Shown here one piece after another: positions 34,011 through 44,971 of a DNA stretch of 64,000 nt. Below the pieces are notes generated by a model. That model worked only from the letters and a program-made list of their open reading frames with translations. It was not told the origin of the DNA and ran no database searches. Numbering within the stretch: position 1 is the first letter of the stretch; every line of letters starts with the position of its first letter. This DNA is from Diplolepis rosae (lineage: Eukaryota; Arthropoda; Insecta; Hymenoptera; Diplolepididae), in contig JAPYXD010000738.1 of the NCBI GenBank assembly GCA_030998225.1, positions 2,728,001 through 2,792,000 on the forward strand. Direction: 5' to 3'. Position numbers and translations under genes: made by a program.

Positions 34011-34490
34011 AATCCCTCGAATAATAAGAAATATTCTTCCTAAGCGAGTTAGAATAAAAACCGCTGCCACGCAAAATATTGCACAAAACCTCAAAATTAA
34101 AAACGAGGGACATCAGGCAGGATTACAAGCCAGGTTCGAACCCTGTCACCTCATCTTATGACATACGAGAAGGAGTTATTTGTTTTACTTAAATCATCGG
34201 GACTTTAGCCCCTATATGAATTTCCATCTTATTCTATTATCTTATTAAATTTTTAAAGTAGCCCACCTCATAATTATTTCTCGTTTTTTAACTATAATAA
34301 TGTTTTCAAAATTTATTGAAAATTATTTTTATTACAACTATCTAAATGTCCTTATTTTGAATAAGGTTCAATTCTGTTTACATGATTTTCAAATTATAAC
34401 TAAAATTTAATAATTCCAAATCACATTTAAAATTTATTAATGGTACAAATTTAAAATAACATCTGTAATGGAAACTTTAATTTCAAATAG
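34011..34490. other. No gene seen
   Basis: AT-rich DNA, probably 3' flank of the Penelope relic. Confidence 0.35.
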
Positions 34491-34494
34491 TAAC

Positions 34495-34965
34495 AAAAAT
34501 TTTTTTTAATGTTCAGATCATTCTGTGAGAGACTCCGGTAACAAAGTCTTCACGAAAAGTTTTTAACAATGTAAATCTTGTTCGCGTTTTGCCATTGATA
34601 ACCAATTTGGCATCGTCCTTTAATAATAAAATTTTTTTCAAATTGCGGTCGGTTCGTGTGCAAAAAAAGAAAAAAAAAATTTTATGTTTTCCGGTTCGTT
34701 ATTCACAGTGAACTCTAAATATTTTTCCAATTCGTGATGCTGCATACTGGACTACTTCATTTTGAATTGCAAGCTATAAGATAAGTTTTTCAATTTGATG
34801 ATAATCCTTATTTTAATTATTTCGTTTTACAGAAATTTGCCTTGCTTTCTGTTTGAGTATTTTATATTTAATAGTGAAAATTTTAATCGAAGAAAATAAA
34901 AAGAATCTGACCCTATGCCAAAATAATGAGAAAGGAAAAAAATTCTATGAATTTTGGGTCAATAT
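34495..34965 (+). repeat. Penelope-type terminal DNA, degraded copy
   Basis: It matches the complement of 49,990-50,540, including the block around GAGAGACTCCGGTAACAAAG and the block around GACCCTATGCCAAAATAA. The ribozyme region is decayed: AGAAATTTGCC stands where the 50-kb copy has GAAACGTTTGCC. It lies downstream of the plus-strand Penelope ORF, consistent with its 3' end. Confidence 0.65.
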
Positions 34966-35170
34966 AATAGCAGACATGTTATCAAACATGTCACTTTAAA
35001 ATAAAAAGTTAAAGGTTTATACGGGAATTCATACTGGTGTCACGTCCCGCGACTCTACCGCCTAGCGTAACAAACAAATTACGGAACCAATGAAGGGATC
35101 AAGGCAACATTACCACGTCCTTGATTATATTGACTCAACAGCAAGATCTAATAAGAAATAAGAAGATCGT
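34966..35170. other. No gene seen
   Basis: Contains GTCACGTCCCGCGACTCTAC-type GC-richer sequence, unassigned. Confidence 0.35.
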
Positions 35171-35456
35171 TAAAATCGAAAGGCAGATTTAAATAGAATT
35201 GATATATGTGGCTGACATTAACGCCAGGTAATAAATTTCATCGGAGCGTGAGTCATCAGTAAAGGTAACTCATTCGACCTTATGCTTCAACACCAAATAT
35301 GGAAAAGATCGTACACCTTGTTTTTACCTCCACAGTAGTTGACCTATTCGTTAGAATCGAAAAGCAGATAAAACAAAATTGATATATTTGACTGCGACAC
35401 TAATGCCAGGTAATAAATTTCATCAGAGTGCAAGTGATCAGAGAAGGTAACTCATC
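35171..35456. repeat. Tandem duplication, ~180-bp period
   Basis: 35,171-35,272 and 35,351-35,456 share GCCAGGTAATAAATTTCATC and flanks with scattered differences. Confidence 0.7.
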
Positions 35457-36493
35457 ATCAAATACAATTCAATTTCCAATTCCATGGTGCTTACTCGCTT
35501 CACAATTTGATTGTCAATAAATATATTTTATATCATTAACCATTCTCAATCACTGCCTATTCCTCGTCCCTTAGAGAGGATCCTTCTGATCCTTACATAA
35601 AACGAGGAGATCTTTTAAGAAGAAAAGTGTTACGTTTATGACGTAACACTGGTATGATTCATAAATTTGTATAAAAACATTTCTTTTTTCATTCTTAAAC
35701 CACTTACTTAACATTACATTATGCAAACCAAAATGTTCATATCCTTTTGCTTGCATGTTTTTGTATATAAAATCATTATAAGTAAATATTGTAGGATATT
35801 TATATCGTATATTCAAATTCTAAAACATCATTTTATAATTCTATTTGCAATGTTTAATTAAACTATAACCACATGCAATTAGTTTGTGCCTATAATTTCC
35901 ATACGATTATTTATCCTATGAAATAAACAATTGTTTTTCACTTTCAAAATATATCTGTATTCAAAAGTATCAGTAAAATTTGTAACAAAGTTTAAAAATT
36001 ATTTTGATAGCATCCTTTTAAAACTTATATTTTATGAACTTTCGATTTCTGCATGTATTGAAAAATTTGTAGTACAAACAAGGTTGTATTTTAATGCTAT
36101 TTCAGCTGAAATCTAAGACGGATCGTTAAATGACTAAATTATATTTTCCTTTCAGCAGTAATTACATTATTTTCTGTTTCAGAGACTAGGAATATGATTA
36201 CTTAAGTGTTCTATTCCCACCTCCTTCTCTCATTGGTAAACTTAGAAAATTTATACAGCACCCGCATCTTGAGAAAAGCGTCGCGAAAACTGTATTCCGT
36301 TTACTCATCAGAATTTTTGTTAAAGTCTGAGAGCTTAAGGCATCAAATTCCAATAGGCAGGGGCACGTCATTACAAGAAAATCTTAATGCTTCATTATCA
36401 GATAAAAATGATATTCCAACTATGTGAAATTAAAATTTCATTCCCGAATCTACAGTTTGTCGGGGACGAAAACAACAAATTCCGGAGGTGGTT
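35457..36493. other. No gene seen
   Basis: AT-rich. It includes the short palindrome GTGTTACGT...ACGTAACAC near 35,627-35,649. The final bases before 36,494 (GGAGGTGG) are purine-rich, as a polypurine tract would be. Confidence 0.4.
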
Positions 36494-37131
36494 TGTTACA
36501 AGCCGTGTCAAGGCGGCCAATTTTTTTCAAAAATGTAATATAAAATTTCCACATAAATTTGCATGCCACTTGAAGCGCCCGTTACCGATCACCTTGACAA
36601 GGTCGCTGATGCAGCTTATCGTTGCTCGGGTCAAGAAGCTTTTAGCAGATGGTTGGTTCGGGAAGGAAATTCCTAATACATTATGTTATTAATATTAATA
36701 TTATCATTAATATTGTTACTATTATGTTATTAATGTTGTATATTACATCTATATTGCATTATATTATGCATTATATTAATATGTTTATAAATATGTGTAT
36801 ACATATTAATGTAAATACAGGCTCGTGCACCTGCGTATGAATATGAGTACACGTTTACAGGTGAACGCGAATAATTATAACTATAATTTTTAATGCGAGT
36901 GGCCTGTCACATTATCGCATAAATTGTGATTTTAAAAGTACCTAAAATAATAAATAACAAATGAATGTAATTCCAGGAAAATAAACGAATTTAGTTTATA
37001 TTTATATTATCTAAATTCGGCAGTTTGCACTACCTCTGCGTACTCATTTTACTAATGAATAAAATATATTAAGAGTAATTGTTTTTACTTCTTATGGATT
37101 TTATGTAAATTAATAATAGCCGTACGTAACA
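36494..37131. mobile_element. Right LTR of the long nested element
   Basis: It starts TGTTACAAGCC and ends CCGTACGTAACA, 638 bp. It is collinear with the two ends of 21,449-23,843 but lacks that copy's 1.75-kb middle block. It is followed by the 5-bp duplication ttcat. Confidence 0.65.
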
Positions 37132-37136
37132 TTCAT
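37132..37136. repeat. Target site duplication (right), ttcat
   Basis: Matches 21,444-21,448. Confidence 0.65.
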
Positions 37137-37353
37137 ATGCAGTCCTAAATGTTATCAACAAATTAATTTACTAAATCATAAAATTTTTCAACCACTACTG
37201 AATGAACTAATAGTTGCAAATGAACAGGAAGTACAAATAATAGGAGAGGTAGCCACTTCACTTAAGATAGGTGAAATAGTAAAAGATATTCTATTTAGAT
37301 TAGTGCCAAATTTCAAAGTTAATTCAGTGATCGGAAATGACATGTTAAAATAA
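37137..37353 (+). pseudogene. Retroelement aspartic protease, C-terminal half (split gene)
   Basis: The frame reads LNHKIFQPLLNELIVANEQE, VQIIGEVATSLKIGEIVKDI and VPNFKVNSVIGNDMLK. It ends in the hydrophobic-Gly-Asn-Asp box typical of the protease C-terminus (ILGxDFL in relatives). The spacing from the DTGA at 21,430 is right for a single protease of this class if 21,449-37,136 is removed. One frameshift separates the junction from this frame. Confidence 0.65.
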
Positions 37354-37489
37354 ATAAAATCGAAAAACAGAAAGAGAAACGAATAGAAGAAAAGAAAGGA
37401 GACTAAAATATTTTTATTATTAAGTGTACAACTTTTCTTCCACCGTTTTTCTTAAAATTTGGGGCTTTATTCTTAAAAATTGAATACCC
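37354..37489. other. No gene seen
   Basis: Purine-rich run (37,362-37,410) and AT-rich DNA. Confidence 0.35.
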
Positions 37490-37670
37490 ATTCAGGATTC
37501 AAAGTACTGTCCGTCGCTTGCCACTACTTTCTTCCATCTTTCTGGCAATTGTCGGACACCATCTCGAAAAAACGATGCGTCTTTTGAGGCGATCCGCGAA
37601 TCGATCCATTTTTCGATTTCTTCGTAAGAGCGGAAATGCTGATGAGCCATCGATCGGAACAAAGTCGCAA
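37490..37670 (-). pseudogene. mariner transposase C-terminal fragment
   Basis: The minus strand reads FRSYEEIEKWIDSRIASKDA, then a C-terminal FF-x-x-GVRQLPERWKKVVAS and DGQYF, the tail of a mariner transposase. It is closer to the 5-kb family (which also ends SYEDIEK) than to the 30/47-kb family. No terminal repeats are seen. Confidence 0.7.
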
Positions 37671-37986
37671 GATTATTGAAAATAATATGTTTTTATAAAA
37701 GCATAGATTGCGAAATAAATTTTTTTCTACAGTAAATAATATATAGCACCTGATATCACAGTATCTTATTGAAATATTCACGAAACTTTGTGTTAATTTT
37801 TAAGACAACCATAAACATTGATTGATGTTCAAAAAATTCACTTGTAATAATTCCGAAAATGTAATACAATAAATAAAAAGATTCTTGAATATTTTAAAAA
37901 GTTTAAACATGAGATATTTCTTACCTGACAATCAAGTACTTTTTTTTCAATTTCTTGAATTTACAATGTAATTACTTGTAAATTTC
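37671..37986. other. No gene seen
   Basis: AT-rich, unassigned. Confidence 0.35.
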
Positions 37987-38640
37987 TCATTTCTTTGCGA
38001 GGGTGGAGAAAGTGTGGTTTTTTGATTTTAGAGATGAATCATATTTTGCTTTTGCATACATGATGAAAACGCTAGCATTTGGTTTAGACTCAATGTCCAC
38101 CGCGATATTTCCACGAAGAATTGCGAGTAAATAAGCCGAAATCGAAGTGATGTACTGTATCACACTCAAATTGATTACTTGCACCAGCATTTGCTGTTGG
38201 TGATCTTTGCAACATATCCTTTCGATTTTAACTTCTCTTTCAAGTGCAAGTACTGCATTGTGCCTGATGCCTACCGTTGCATACAGGTCCTGAATGGTTC
38301 TTCGTAGAAGGCTCTTAATATCATCGTGCACTTCTTTAATCTTATTATAAATGAAGAAGCAGACGCTTGGAAAAGGGCTGAGCATTCCGAGCAAGTTTCT
38401 GTATAAGGAGCTTTCTTTTTCAAAACTGTTATCAATTTTGAGCTATCGGTTCAGAAAGTTCCTTTTCCTGGAATAGCATTTCTGCGACACCGACTTCCTG
38501 GTAGAACGCGCTAGATAAGTAGCACTTCACGAATAGGTCTTTCACTATCCTTTTTCCTTGCGAAATAGCTTTGCCACTGTAAAATGAAATTGTTTTCATC
38601 TTGGCAATTGGCTCCTCTAAAATGGCAGTGCGTTATGGTA
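37987..38640 (-). CDS. Unrecognised candidate coding region, two blocks
   Basis: I do not recognise this. The first block is a 135-codon frame at 37,987-38,394 containing NKIKEVHDDIKSLLRRTIQD, KIERICCKDHQQQ and a hydrophobic stretch SVIQYITSISAYLLAILRG. Upstream on the same strand (about 38,440-38,620) a second frame reads ILEEPIAKMKTISFYSGKAI, VKDLFVKCYLSSAFYQEVGV, AEMLFQEKELSEPIAQN. Amino-acid composition and slightly higher GC look coding. The two blocks could be exons or one frame broken by an indel. A membrane segment is possible. No splice sites were verified. Confidence 0.3.
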
Positions 38641-40413
38641 TTGATAACCAAGGGATACTTTGAGGCCCGTTATCCGTTGATCGTGCTGAAATGTGGAAAA
38701 ATTTTCTTAGACGTGATGTTTTTCAAAAATTCTAAAGTTTAATTATCAACTCATTTCAATTCGATTTAAGGCCGTGTGGTAGCGTCTGACGTCACCAATT
38801 ACATACGACCACTTTATCAACCCCTTATTACTTAAGCGAAATCTAGGCTAGATAGCACTAAACTAACTATTAGATCACTGTCCAAACGAAAAAAAACTTC
38901 ACCCGTGTCTTTTCTTTTTGCGATTCCAATTGTTTATGCGAAATTATTTAAACAAATTAATAAAAATTTTGCAATTTCAAAATTCTGATAATGCCAATTG
39001 ATTCTACGGGAAAAACAAGTCGAAAACCTCTATACCATTTTTTTGTACACATGTAATCTGTTACCTAAAAGCAACCCTAAACGATCGGTTTTTAGACGAT
39101 ACAAATATATGAGAAAGTTATTCAAAAGATTTGAAATGTAACTTGGATAAATAGTTCTGAAAAATATTTCACTTTTGGTGCTGTATATCAGTTTATTCAG
39201 GAGTATAAAAATTAGTTGTTGGAGAAGTAGCATTATTTTGCATGGCACAATATTTTGTGCTTGGATAATTTCTATCCTCTACACTACAACACTGTGTTAC
39301 AATGCTGAGGCGAAAAATTGCAGATTTGTCTGATATGATTGAAGCTGATGAGTACGATGATGATCAATATGTTGACATTGCATTCGTTCCAATCCAAATG
39401 AAGATGAAAGTTGAGATTTTGATAACGCAACTAAACTATTTCACTTCACGATCACACAGAAAAAATCATGCCTAAATGTCTTGTGCAATCGGTTCGAATA
39501 AAATCTTGATTTCCAGATAAACCTGAGTATTTTATTTTCTAATGATAATACACTAACAAAATAGAATCTGACAATAAAATGGTATGAAGGTTTTTGACTT
39601 GTTTTCCCCCGTAAAATCGATTGGCGTTATCAGCATTTTAAACTTGCAAAATTTTTGTTAATTTGTTTAAATGTGACTACATTGCAATATTAAAATTATT
39701 GTTAGTAGCTCTATTGTTATAAAATAGCGGTTAGAAAGCGTTTAAAAAATCTAAAGACCATACACATCAATTGACAATGTTAGCAGCATATTTGAATGAA
39801 CAATTGTTATTTGTTGCTTGCAGTATCTCTCCACGACCAAGAAAATTTATTTTCATATTTATAAACCCAAAAAAATTACTATAGCACATTTTTAGTGATA
39901 AATTTCAAAATATTTAATAAGAAATAGGTGATTTATGTAAAGATCATTCCTTTTTAAAAAAGCAATCGATTGCCATATAACGGAGACGCATCTTCTAATA
40001 TCTTCCTACAATTTCGCGCGCTTATATAAGTAATATCCAATTATAATAAGTTGTGATATTTGAATTTACCTACTTTTGCCTGTAAAAAAGTCATGCATCG
40101 CAAGTATTATATCAAAAAACTCATGAAGAAATTGTAAAAAAGGTATAAATCGAAAGTATTCTGTACAGAAATTCATGAATCGAACGTATTCGGTAAAAAT
40201 TCATTAACCGAAAGTATTTGTAATTGAAGTACATCCAAAATTTTCAAAACTACAATTCACGTGTTTAACACAAATATAAAATTGTTGCAGAAATACTAAA
40301 CTTACACTCAACTTAAACTTTTACTTCCTTCTGCAAGAACATTTTTTTATCAAATTCAAATACCTGATAATCTTTTTCTTATTCGCTGTGTTTTCCTCTC
40401 TTGCCTTCTGCAA
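38641..40413. other. No gene seen
   Basis: AT-rich DNA on both strands without motif-bearing ORFs or clear repeats. Confidence 0.4.
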
Positions 40414-40930
40414 TTAAAAATAAACTCTTTTTTCCAAGGGGTTCGTTAGTCCATGAAGACGAAAGATTGAAGGATTGTTAGGCCGAATCCTAAGATTGTG
40501 ACATTTTGCGGATTTCTCTCTTTTTGGTTCTGCACCTTTTTCTTGATCTTCGACACGATTCCCTTTTCTGAAATTCTCATCTGCCTCCGGATTTTTTTCC
40601 TTTTGTTTGTGACTGTCACCTTCCGCCAACATATCATTCGCTACTTCTATATAATGTCCACCTTCTTCTCCTGAACATTTTACCCCTTACAGTCTCCTAG
40701 GATCTGCCTTTTCATCTATTTCCATAGACACCACACGCACACCGCAATCCTGCTGCAAAGTTCAAAACTTTCAATATTTTTTAAAATTAAATTTTTTTGC
40801 AAAATACAATTATTTCTCAGCTAACGAATTAAAAATAGTTCCCTTACCGTACTCGAATGCTACTCTTCAGGGCCTATCTCTCCACCTTTTTCCGCAGACA
40901 TGACCTAAACGTCATAATCCTGCCGCACAT
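40414..40930 (-). pseudogene. Exon-like blocks downstream of THAP exon (uncertain)
   Basis: Three minus-strand blocks are bounded by plausible splice signals. About 40,847-40,915 follows TGCGGCAG and ends CGAGTACG|GTAAGG. About 40,690-40,755 follows TTTGCAG and ends GACT|GTAAGG. A 72-codon charged frame lies at 40,414-40,632 (SHKQKEKNPEADENFRKGNR). The first donor repeats the donor of the THAP exon (CGAGTACG|GTAAG). The blocks contain stops in the frame carried over from the THAP exon, so a working transcript is not demonstrated. Confidence 0.25.
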
Positions 40931-41367
40931 TATTCGTACAATATTCAGGTAATACTTGCTTTTTTTTGTGTATCCATCCAAATTTTTTTCTTCAAAAATC
41001 TGGGCCAATTTCTTTTTGCATTTGAACGGCGAAAGCTATTAAACAGTTGAACTTTTATACTTTCACATAATAAATAAAAAATACCTCGCAAATTACATGA
41101 ATCACAAATATTTTGTATACAAAAATTATATTCAACATCAACATAATGAACTTATTTAATTCTCCCAACTACTAGATGATTATGCACGTATGTATAAGAT
41201 AAGAAAAGGCAAAATATCCTTTCTTTCTTCAACCTAAATTTTTTGCAAAATATATTCATACTTCTCAGGCTACTTAACAAGGTACATTTAATTTCACTTT
41301 TAAAACAGAGATGATTGCACACATTTCAATATAATACTAATATACAAATAAAAACTTTTCCACTTAC

Positions 41368-41690
41368 CGTACTCGAATACAATACTCTAATTCCTCGGGA
41401 TACAACGAGTTTTTCATTACAGGATATTTTTCCTGATGTGGAATCAAATACCGTCTTTGCCCATGTTGAGTAAAATAAAAACAATCACTTGTGAAATGGT
41501 CCGTACAAATAAATAAATGGAATGAAATGATCTCTGCAAGACTGAGTTGACATAAATCTTCATTTGCACAACATTCAATCCACAAACTTCTTCGACCTTT
41601 TGTTTTAGGAAATTGGTGACCCACAGATTTTTCACAAGGTGCTTGTCTTTGGCCGCACCCTCGTACAACACATATTTTACGATCGATTCG
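41368..41690 (-). CDS. THAP zinc-finger domain exon
   Basis: THAP domains are C2CH zinc fingers that bind DNA in host regulators and P-element-type transposases. One open frame on the minus strand shows KICVVRGCGQ (the first two Cys), SVGHQFPKTKGRRSLWIECC (FPK ... W), FICTDHFTSDCF (Cys and His with the following Phe) and RRYLIPHQ. The frame is closed only by a TAA that lies within GTAAGT at 41,362-41,367, so the exon most likely ends at 41,368 and is spliced. No in-frame ATG is visible; an ATA sits where a start might be expected, just before C-V-V-R-G-C. It may be a host gene exon or part of a domesticated or decayed THAP transposase. Confidence 0.65.
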
Positions 41691-41939
41691 TGATATTTTG
41701 TTACTTATTTATCTGAAAATATATTAATCAGAGACAAGTAACATGCAAGCACAACTAAAACATAACCTCACTTATATGACCGCGCAATCCCCTTTCCTCT
41801 CTTCGTCCCTCACCGACAAACATCTGGCACCACCTACCACCATTTTTATAACTAATCTAACACCCTCTCTGCCACCCCCCCCCCACCCCAAGATCACTCA
41901 TCGGCCATTTCTAATACACACAGTCGGGTAGGCCTGGTG
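41691..41939. other. No gene seen
   Basis: Includes a C-rich stretch (41,868-41,890). Confidence 0.4.
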
Positions 41940-42000
41940 CATTTTCGATCTGCCTATTTCGATCAGCACTTACTGCTGCAGCCATCTATCGGAAAACGAT
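41940..42000. repeat. Fragment of mariner end (5-kb family)
   Basis: GATCAGCACTTACTGCTGCA and GCCATCTAT match the sequence just inside the right end of the mariner at 4899-5804 (5748-5775). Confidence 0.5.
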
Positions 42001-42329
42001 GAAAGAAAAGTTGTACACTTAATACATTTCCAGTATATTTTATATTTCCTACCCTGAAAATCATCAATCTCGACTTACAGATGAAATAGACTGTGAATCA
42101 AGATCGAAACGTTACTTGTTCTGTTAACTGTGCGCGAGCCGGTTGACTGCTTCCGTCGCCTGTGAGCAACTTTTTTAAAAAATCGATTCGTAGCTCACTT
42201 TAAGTTTCACCTGTCGTAATAAAATATGGAATTTTGAAAGTTAAATACAGATAATAACTTCCATATATGCGTACTTCCACCTTTGAGATACTTGTTTATC
42301 GTCTTATTTACCGTGCACTCAGACAAAAA

Positions 42330-42445
42330 ATATCGTGTGTGGCAAGGGCGCCATTGGTCAATCCCCACTATTGTGATTCCCACACTCGCTTCGATCGTGC
42401 GGGATTATCCAACTTGTCGCCCTCGCCACACAATATACTATACTT
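42330..42445. repeat. Imperfect inverted repeat, GC-richer
   Basis: GTGTGTGGCAAGGGCG and CGCCCTCGCCACAC pair with few mismatches around an 80-bp centre. Confidence 0.5.
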
Positions 42446-42539
42446 ATATTATAGTCTCTCCAGAAATAGAAACCATAAATTAAAAAAACTGCAGACATTT
42501 TAGTAGAAGCTGGCACCTGTCATTCTAACATTAAAAAAA

Positions 42540-43280
42540 TGAAAGCAGTGCAAGAAATTTAGAAATACGCGAGCAGTAGTGAAGATTACAATACTGAATG
42601 TGAAACAATTCTAGCGAACTGGGTGAACGCTAGGGAACTGGTAACGAATGCACTAGATATGACACAAAAACGAGACGTTCAGAGATATGTACCTATATAG
42701 AATTAAATGACCTTATTCGAGACGTTAATTCTAAATCACAGGTTGATAGGGTCGATATGGTAGAGTTCGGTTAACATGGAGAGTGATACACTCTTCTAAT
42801 TATCGACATAATCGACTGAAATGATTTGGAAAAATTTGTAAAGAGAATAGCATTTTCGGAAATACTCTTATCCTGATCAAGAAGTGTTTTCTAGTATATT
42901 GCTCGGATGTTAGTGGACTCATGGATAAATTGAAACCAGAAGTTTATAAAAATAAAGAGTGAAAAAAATTTCGAAAATGCTTGATATTATAATCATGGAA
43001 CAATGATTTCAAGGAAGATGGGATAAAAACATGGTAGCGAACTACTGTTGGGCGTTGAGAACAGATCTATTTCAGAAAAACGTTCAAATAGAAAAATGCC
43101 GCTGCGAAGGCCTTTCGAATACAAAAAAGTGCGTTTTAATAAAAAACAGCTCTCCTTTCATGCAGCTATGGAAGACCGACACTAATTTGACTGACGTGTC
43201 GTATTCAATTCCTGGAAGTAAATTAATCCAACTTAGTTCTGAAAAGTATCGCTCAGGCAATTTCGTTCTGAGGTAATGTT
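42540..43280 (+). pseudogene. Second degenerate copy of the uncharacterised arthropod protein family
   Basis: About 42,860-42,970 parallels the 12.5-14-kb copy: FRKYSYPDQEVFSSIL, then SGLMDKLKPEVYKN (compare GLMDELKPGVCK). About 43,015-43,090 reads EDGWDKNMVANYCWALRTDL, matching the later part of the family (W-x-P-x-M-x-A-x-Y-C-W). The middle is missing. Stops occur throughout. Confidence 0.5.
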
Positions 43281-44116
43281 TAAAATTTCTCAGTAATGTC
43301 ATTGATCTAACTATTTTTAAATACAGCGACTTCGAATCCATAATAAAACCATGTTTTTCCATCACATGTTCGAAAATGAGGTTTTCTAAGTTTATGTTGA
43401 AAACTAATCGTAAAAAGTGAATATATAAAAGAGCTATTGATAGAATACTTGTAGTTTCTATGAAAAAAGGACAAGCAACTGCCTAAAAAAAAATTGCAGA
43501 AAATGGTTTCTGACAAACTGCATCAATTGAGGCTAATGAAAATGAGAATTTATTTTACAATGATTTTATCAAGTTTCTAATCAAAGAATGCAATATTGTT
43601 CTTAGGTTTGATTATTTGACCATCATGATTGACTAACTTATTTAATTCAAATAACCTAATGGATTGATATCTACCTTATCTTCAATTGTAAATCCCTGAT
43701 AATGCTACTGGATGAAATACTGAACGATGGCTGTTAATATAAAATAAATATACATACACTTGTCTGAATGATTCGATTTATCGTCATCAAAACAAAAATC
43801 TGTATTCAATTTATATTTTATTCTGTGAGATTCCGAGAGATAACAAAAGGTAGATAGCCAAACCACAGATACGACGAAGTCCTGGTAAGCGTATTAGTGC
43901 AATAGATTCGCTCCTGGAAAAAATTTGAGAAACAAAAAGATAGGCAGGCGTACAGGTACTGACTGTGGGATGCCTGACCGATCACCTTCATATGCATATG
44001 GTTTTATGAATTGGAGCACGTTTTGTAGAGTCTTTTTTGGTAAAGCTAATGATGTGATTCTCCAAATCACAGATGATTTTATAATTTCAATGCTTTTAAA
44101 TTGATTTGAAAACGCA
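43281..44116. other. No gene seen
   Basis: AT-rich. The next exon of the decarboxylase gene was looked for here on the minus strand and not found. Confidence 0.4.
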
Positions 44117-44118
44117 TA

Positions 44119-44575
44119 CACTGGGGAAAAAAACATGGTGAAATCAACGGGAAGGAGTCCCGTCGCCAATTTCACGTTAGCGTAGCGTTGCTCTCCCGGT
44201 GAATCACCGGTGCTATTCAACGTTGCACTGGCGGTAGAGCCAACGTAAAATCACCCAAAAATGATCAGCTGTGGCAATACTCGCGATTGTTCTTTTCAGT
44301 TCTTTTGTTTTCCTAATGAATGTTTTCCTAATTATATATGCCAATTTCATTATGGATATGAAATTGCGTCATCGTGTAATATTTTCAAATCACACGGCGT
44401 TCCAGCGTTAACATTCCCGTTGAATTGACGGGGCTGACATAACTGGATTAACGTAAGTTTTCAACGCTACATTGGCGGTGGCACCACGTTAACCTAACAT
44501 TGTAAAGGCGCCGATGCTCCTTCCCGTCAATGCAACGGGATTTTCCGTATAAACTGACGGTTTTTTTTCCCAGTG
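44119..44575. mobile_element. MITE with CACTGGG ends and TA target sites
   Basis: 457 bp between TA dinucleotides (44,117-44,118; 44,576-44,577). The terminal inverted repeats read CACTGGGGAAAAAAAC with one-base indels. It is GC-richer than its flanks and has no transposase. Confidence 0.8.
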
Positions 44576-44577
44576 TA

Positions 44578-44801
44578 AGTTTCATACGAAATTTTTGCAT
44601 ACTGTTGATATGATTCTGCGTTATTTAAAGTTTTAGATATTCTCTCAGGTTGTTGTAAAACTACCTATTACATTCTATAGTATCATATGAGAAGAAATTC
44701 TGTACAATAATAGTTTTGTAAAACAATATTCAAGGTTTAATGCGGAAGAATGAATAAAAATAAAATAATTTACTACTTATGTATGTGTAATGTATACTTA
44801 C
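44578..44801. other. Intron-like DNA
   Basis: AT-rich sequence immediately downstream of the decarboxylase exon donor site. Confidence 0.5.
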
Positions 44802-44971
44802 CAGAAGCAAATATTCGTGCATTCAAAGTGAGGTAGAACTAATCGAAAGCCTTGACGGTTTTCAAGAACACCAAAAAAATATTCAGCGCATGACATTGCC
44901 AAATCAACAGATTTCCTCAAGCCAAACGAGCCTCGAGATTTCCACATAAACCAAAATTTCATACCATCAGC
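44802..44971 (-). CDS. Internal exon of a PLP-dependent acidic amino-acid decarboxylase
   Basis: The 170-bp minus-strand exon follows a polypyrimidine tract and AG (TTTTTTTTTAAAG|GCTG) and ends CTG|GTAAGT. It encodes ADGMKFWFMWKSRGSFGLRK, SVDLAMSCAEYFFGVLENRQ and GFRLVLPHFECTNICFW, with the last Trp codon split across the intron. This matches the C-terminal half of the glutamate/cysteine-sulfinate/aspartate decarboxylase family (group II PLP decarboxylases): [KD]-x-x-K-[FL]-W-x-MWK-x-[KR]-G, then a long helix, then [EC]-x-TN-[VI]-CFW. The enzyme would remove a carboxyl group from an acidic amino acid (GABA, hypotaurine or beta-alanine formation) in the cytosol. The lysine that binds PLP would be in an upstream exon, not found in this window. 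Flanking exons are also not found; introns may be long and filled with repeats. The exon is intact, with no stop or frameshift. Which of the GAD, CSAD or ADC subfamilies it belongs to cannot be fixed from one exon. Confidence 0.8.

Noticed and set aside
43894..44220. 108-codon minus-strand ORF near the decarboxylase exon
   Set aside because: Overlaps the MITE at 44,119 and shows no similarity to the expected next exon.
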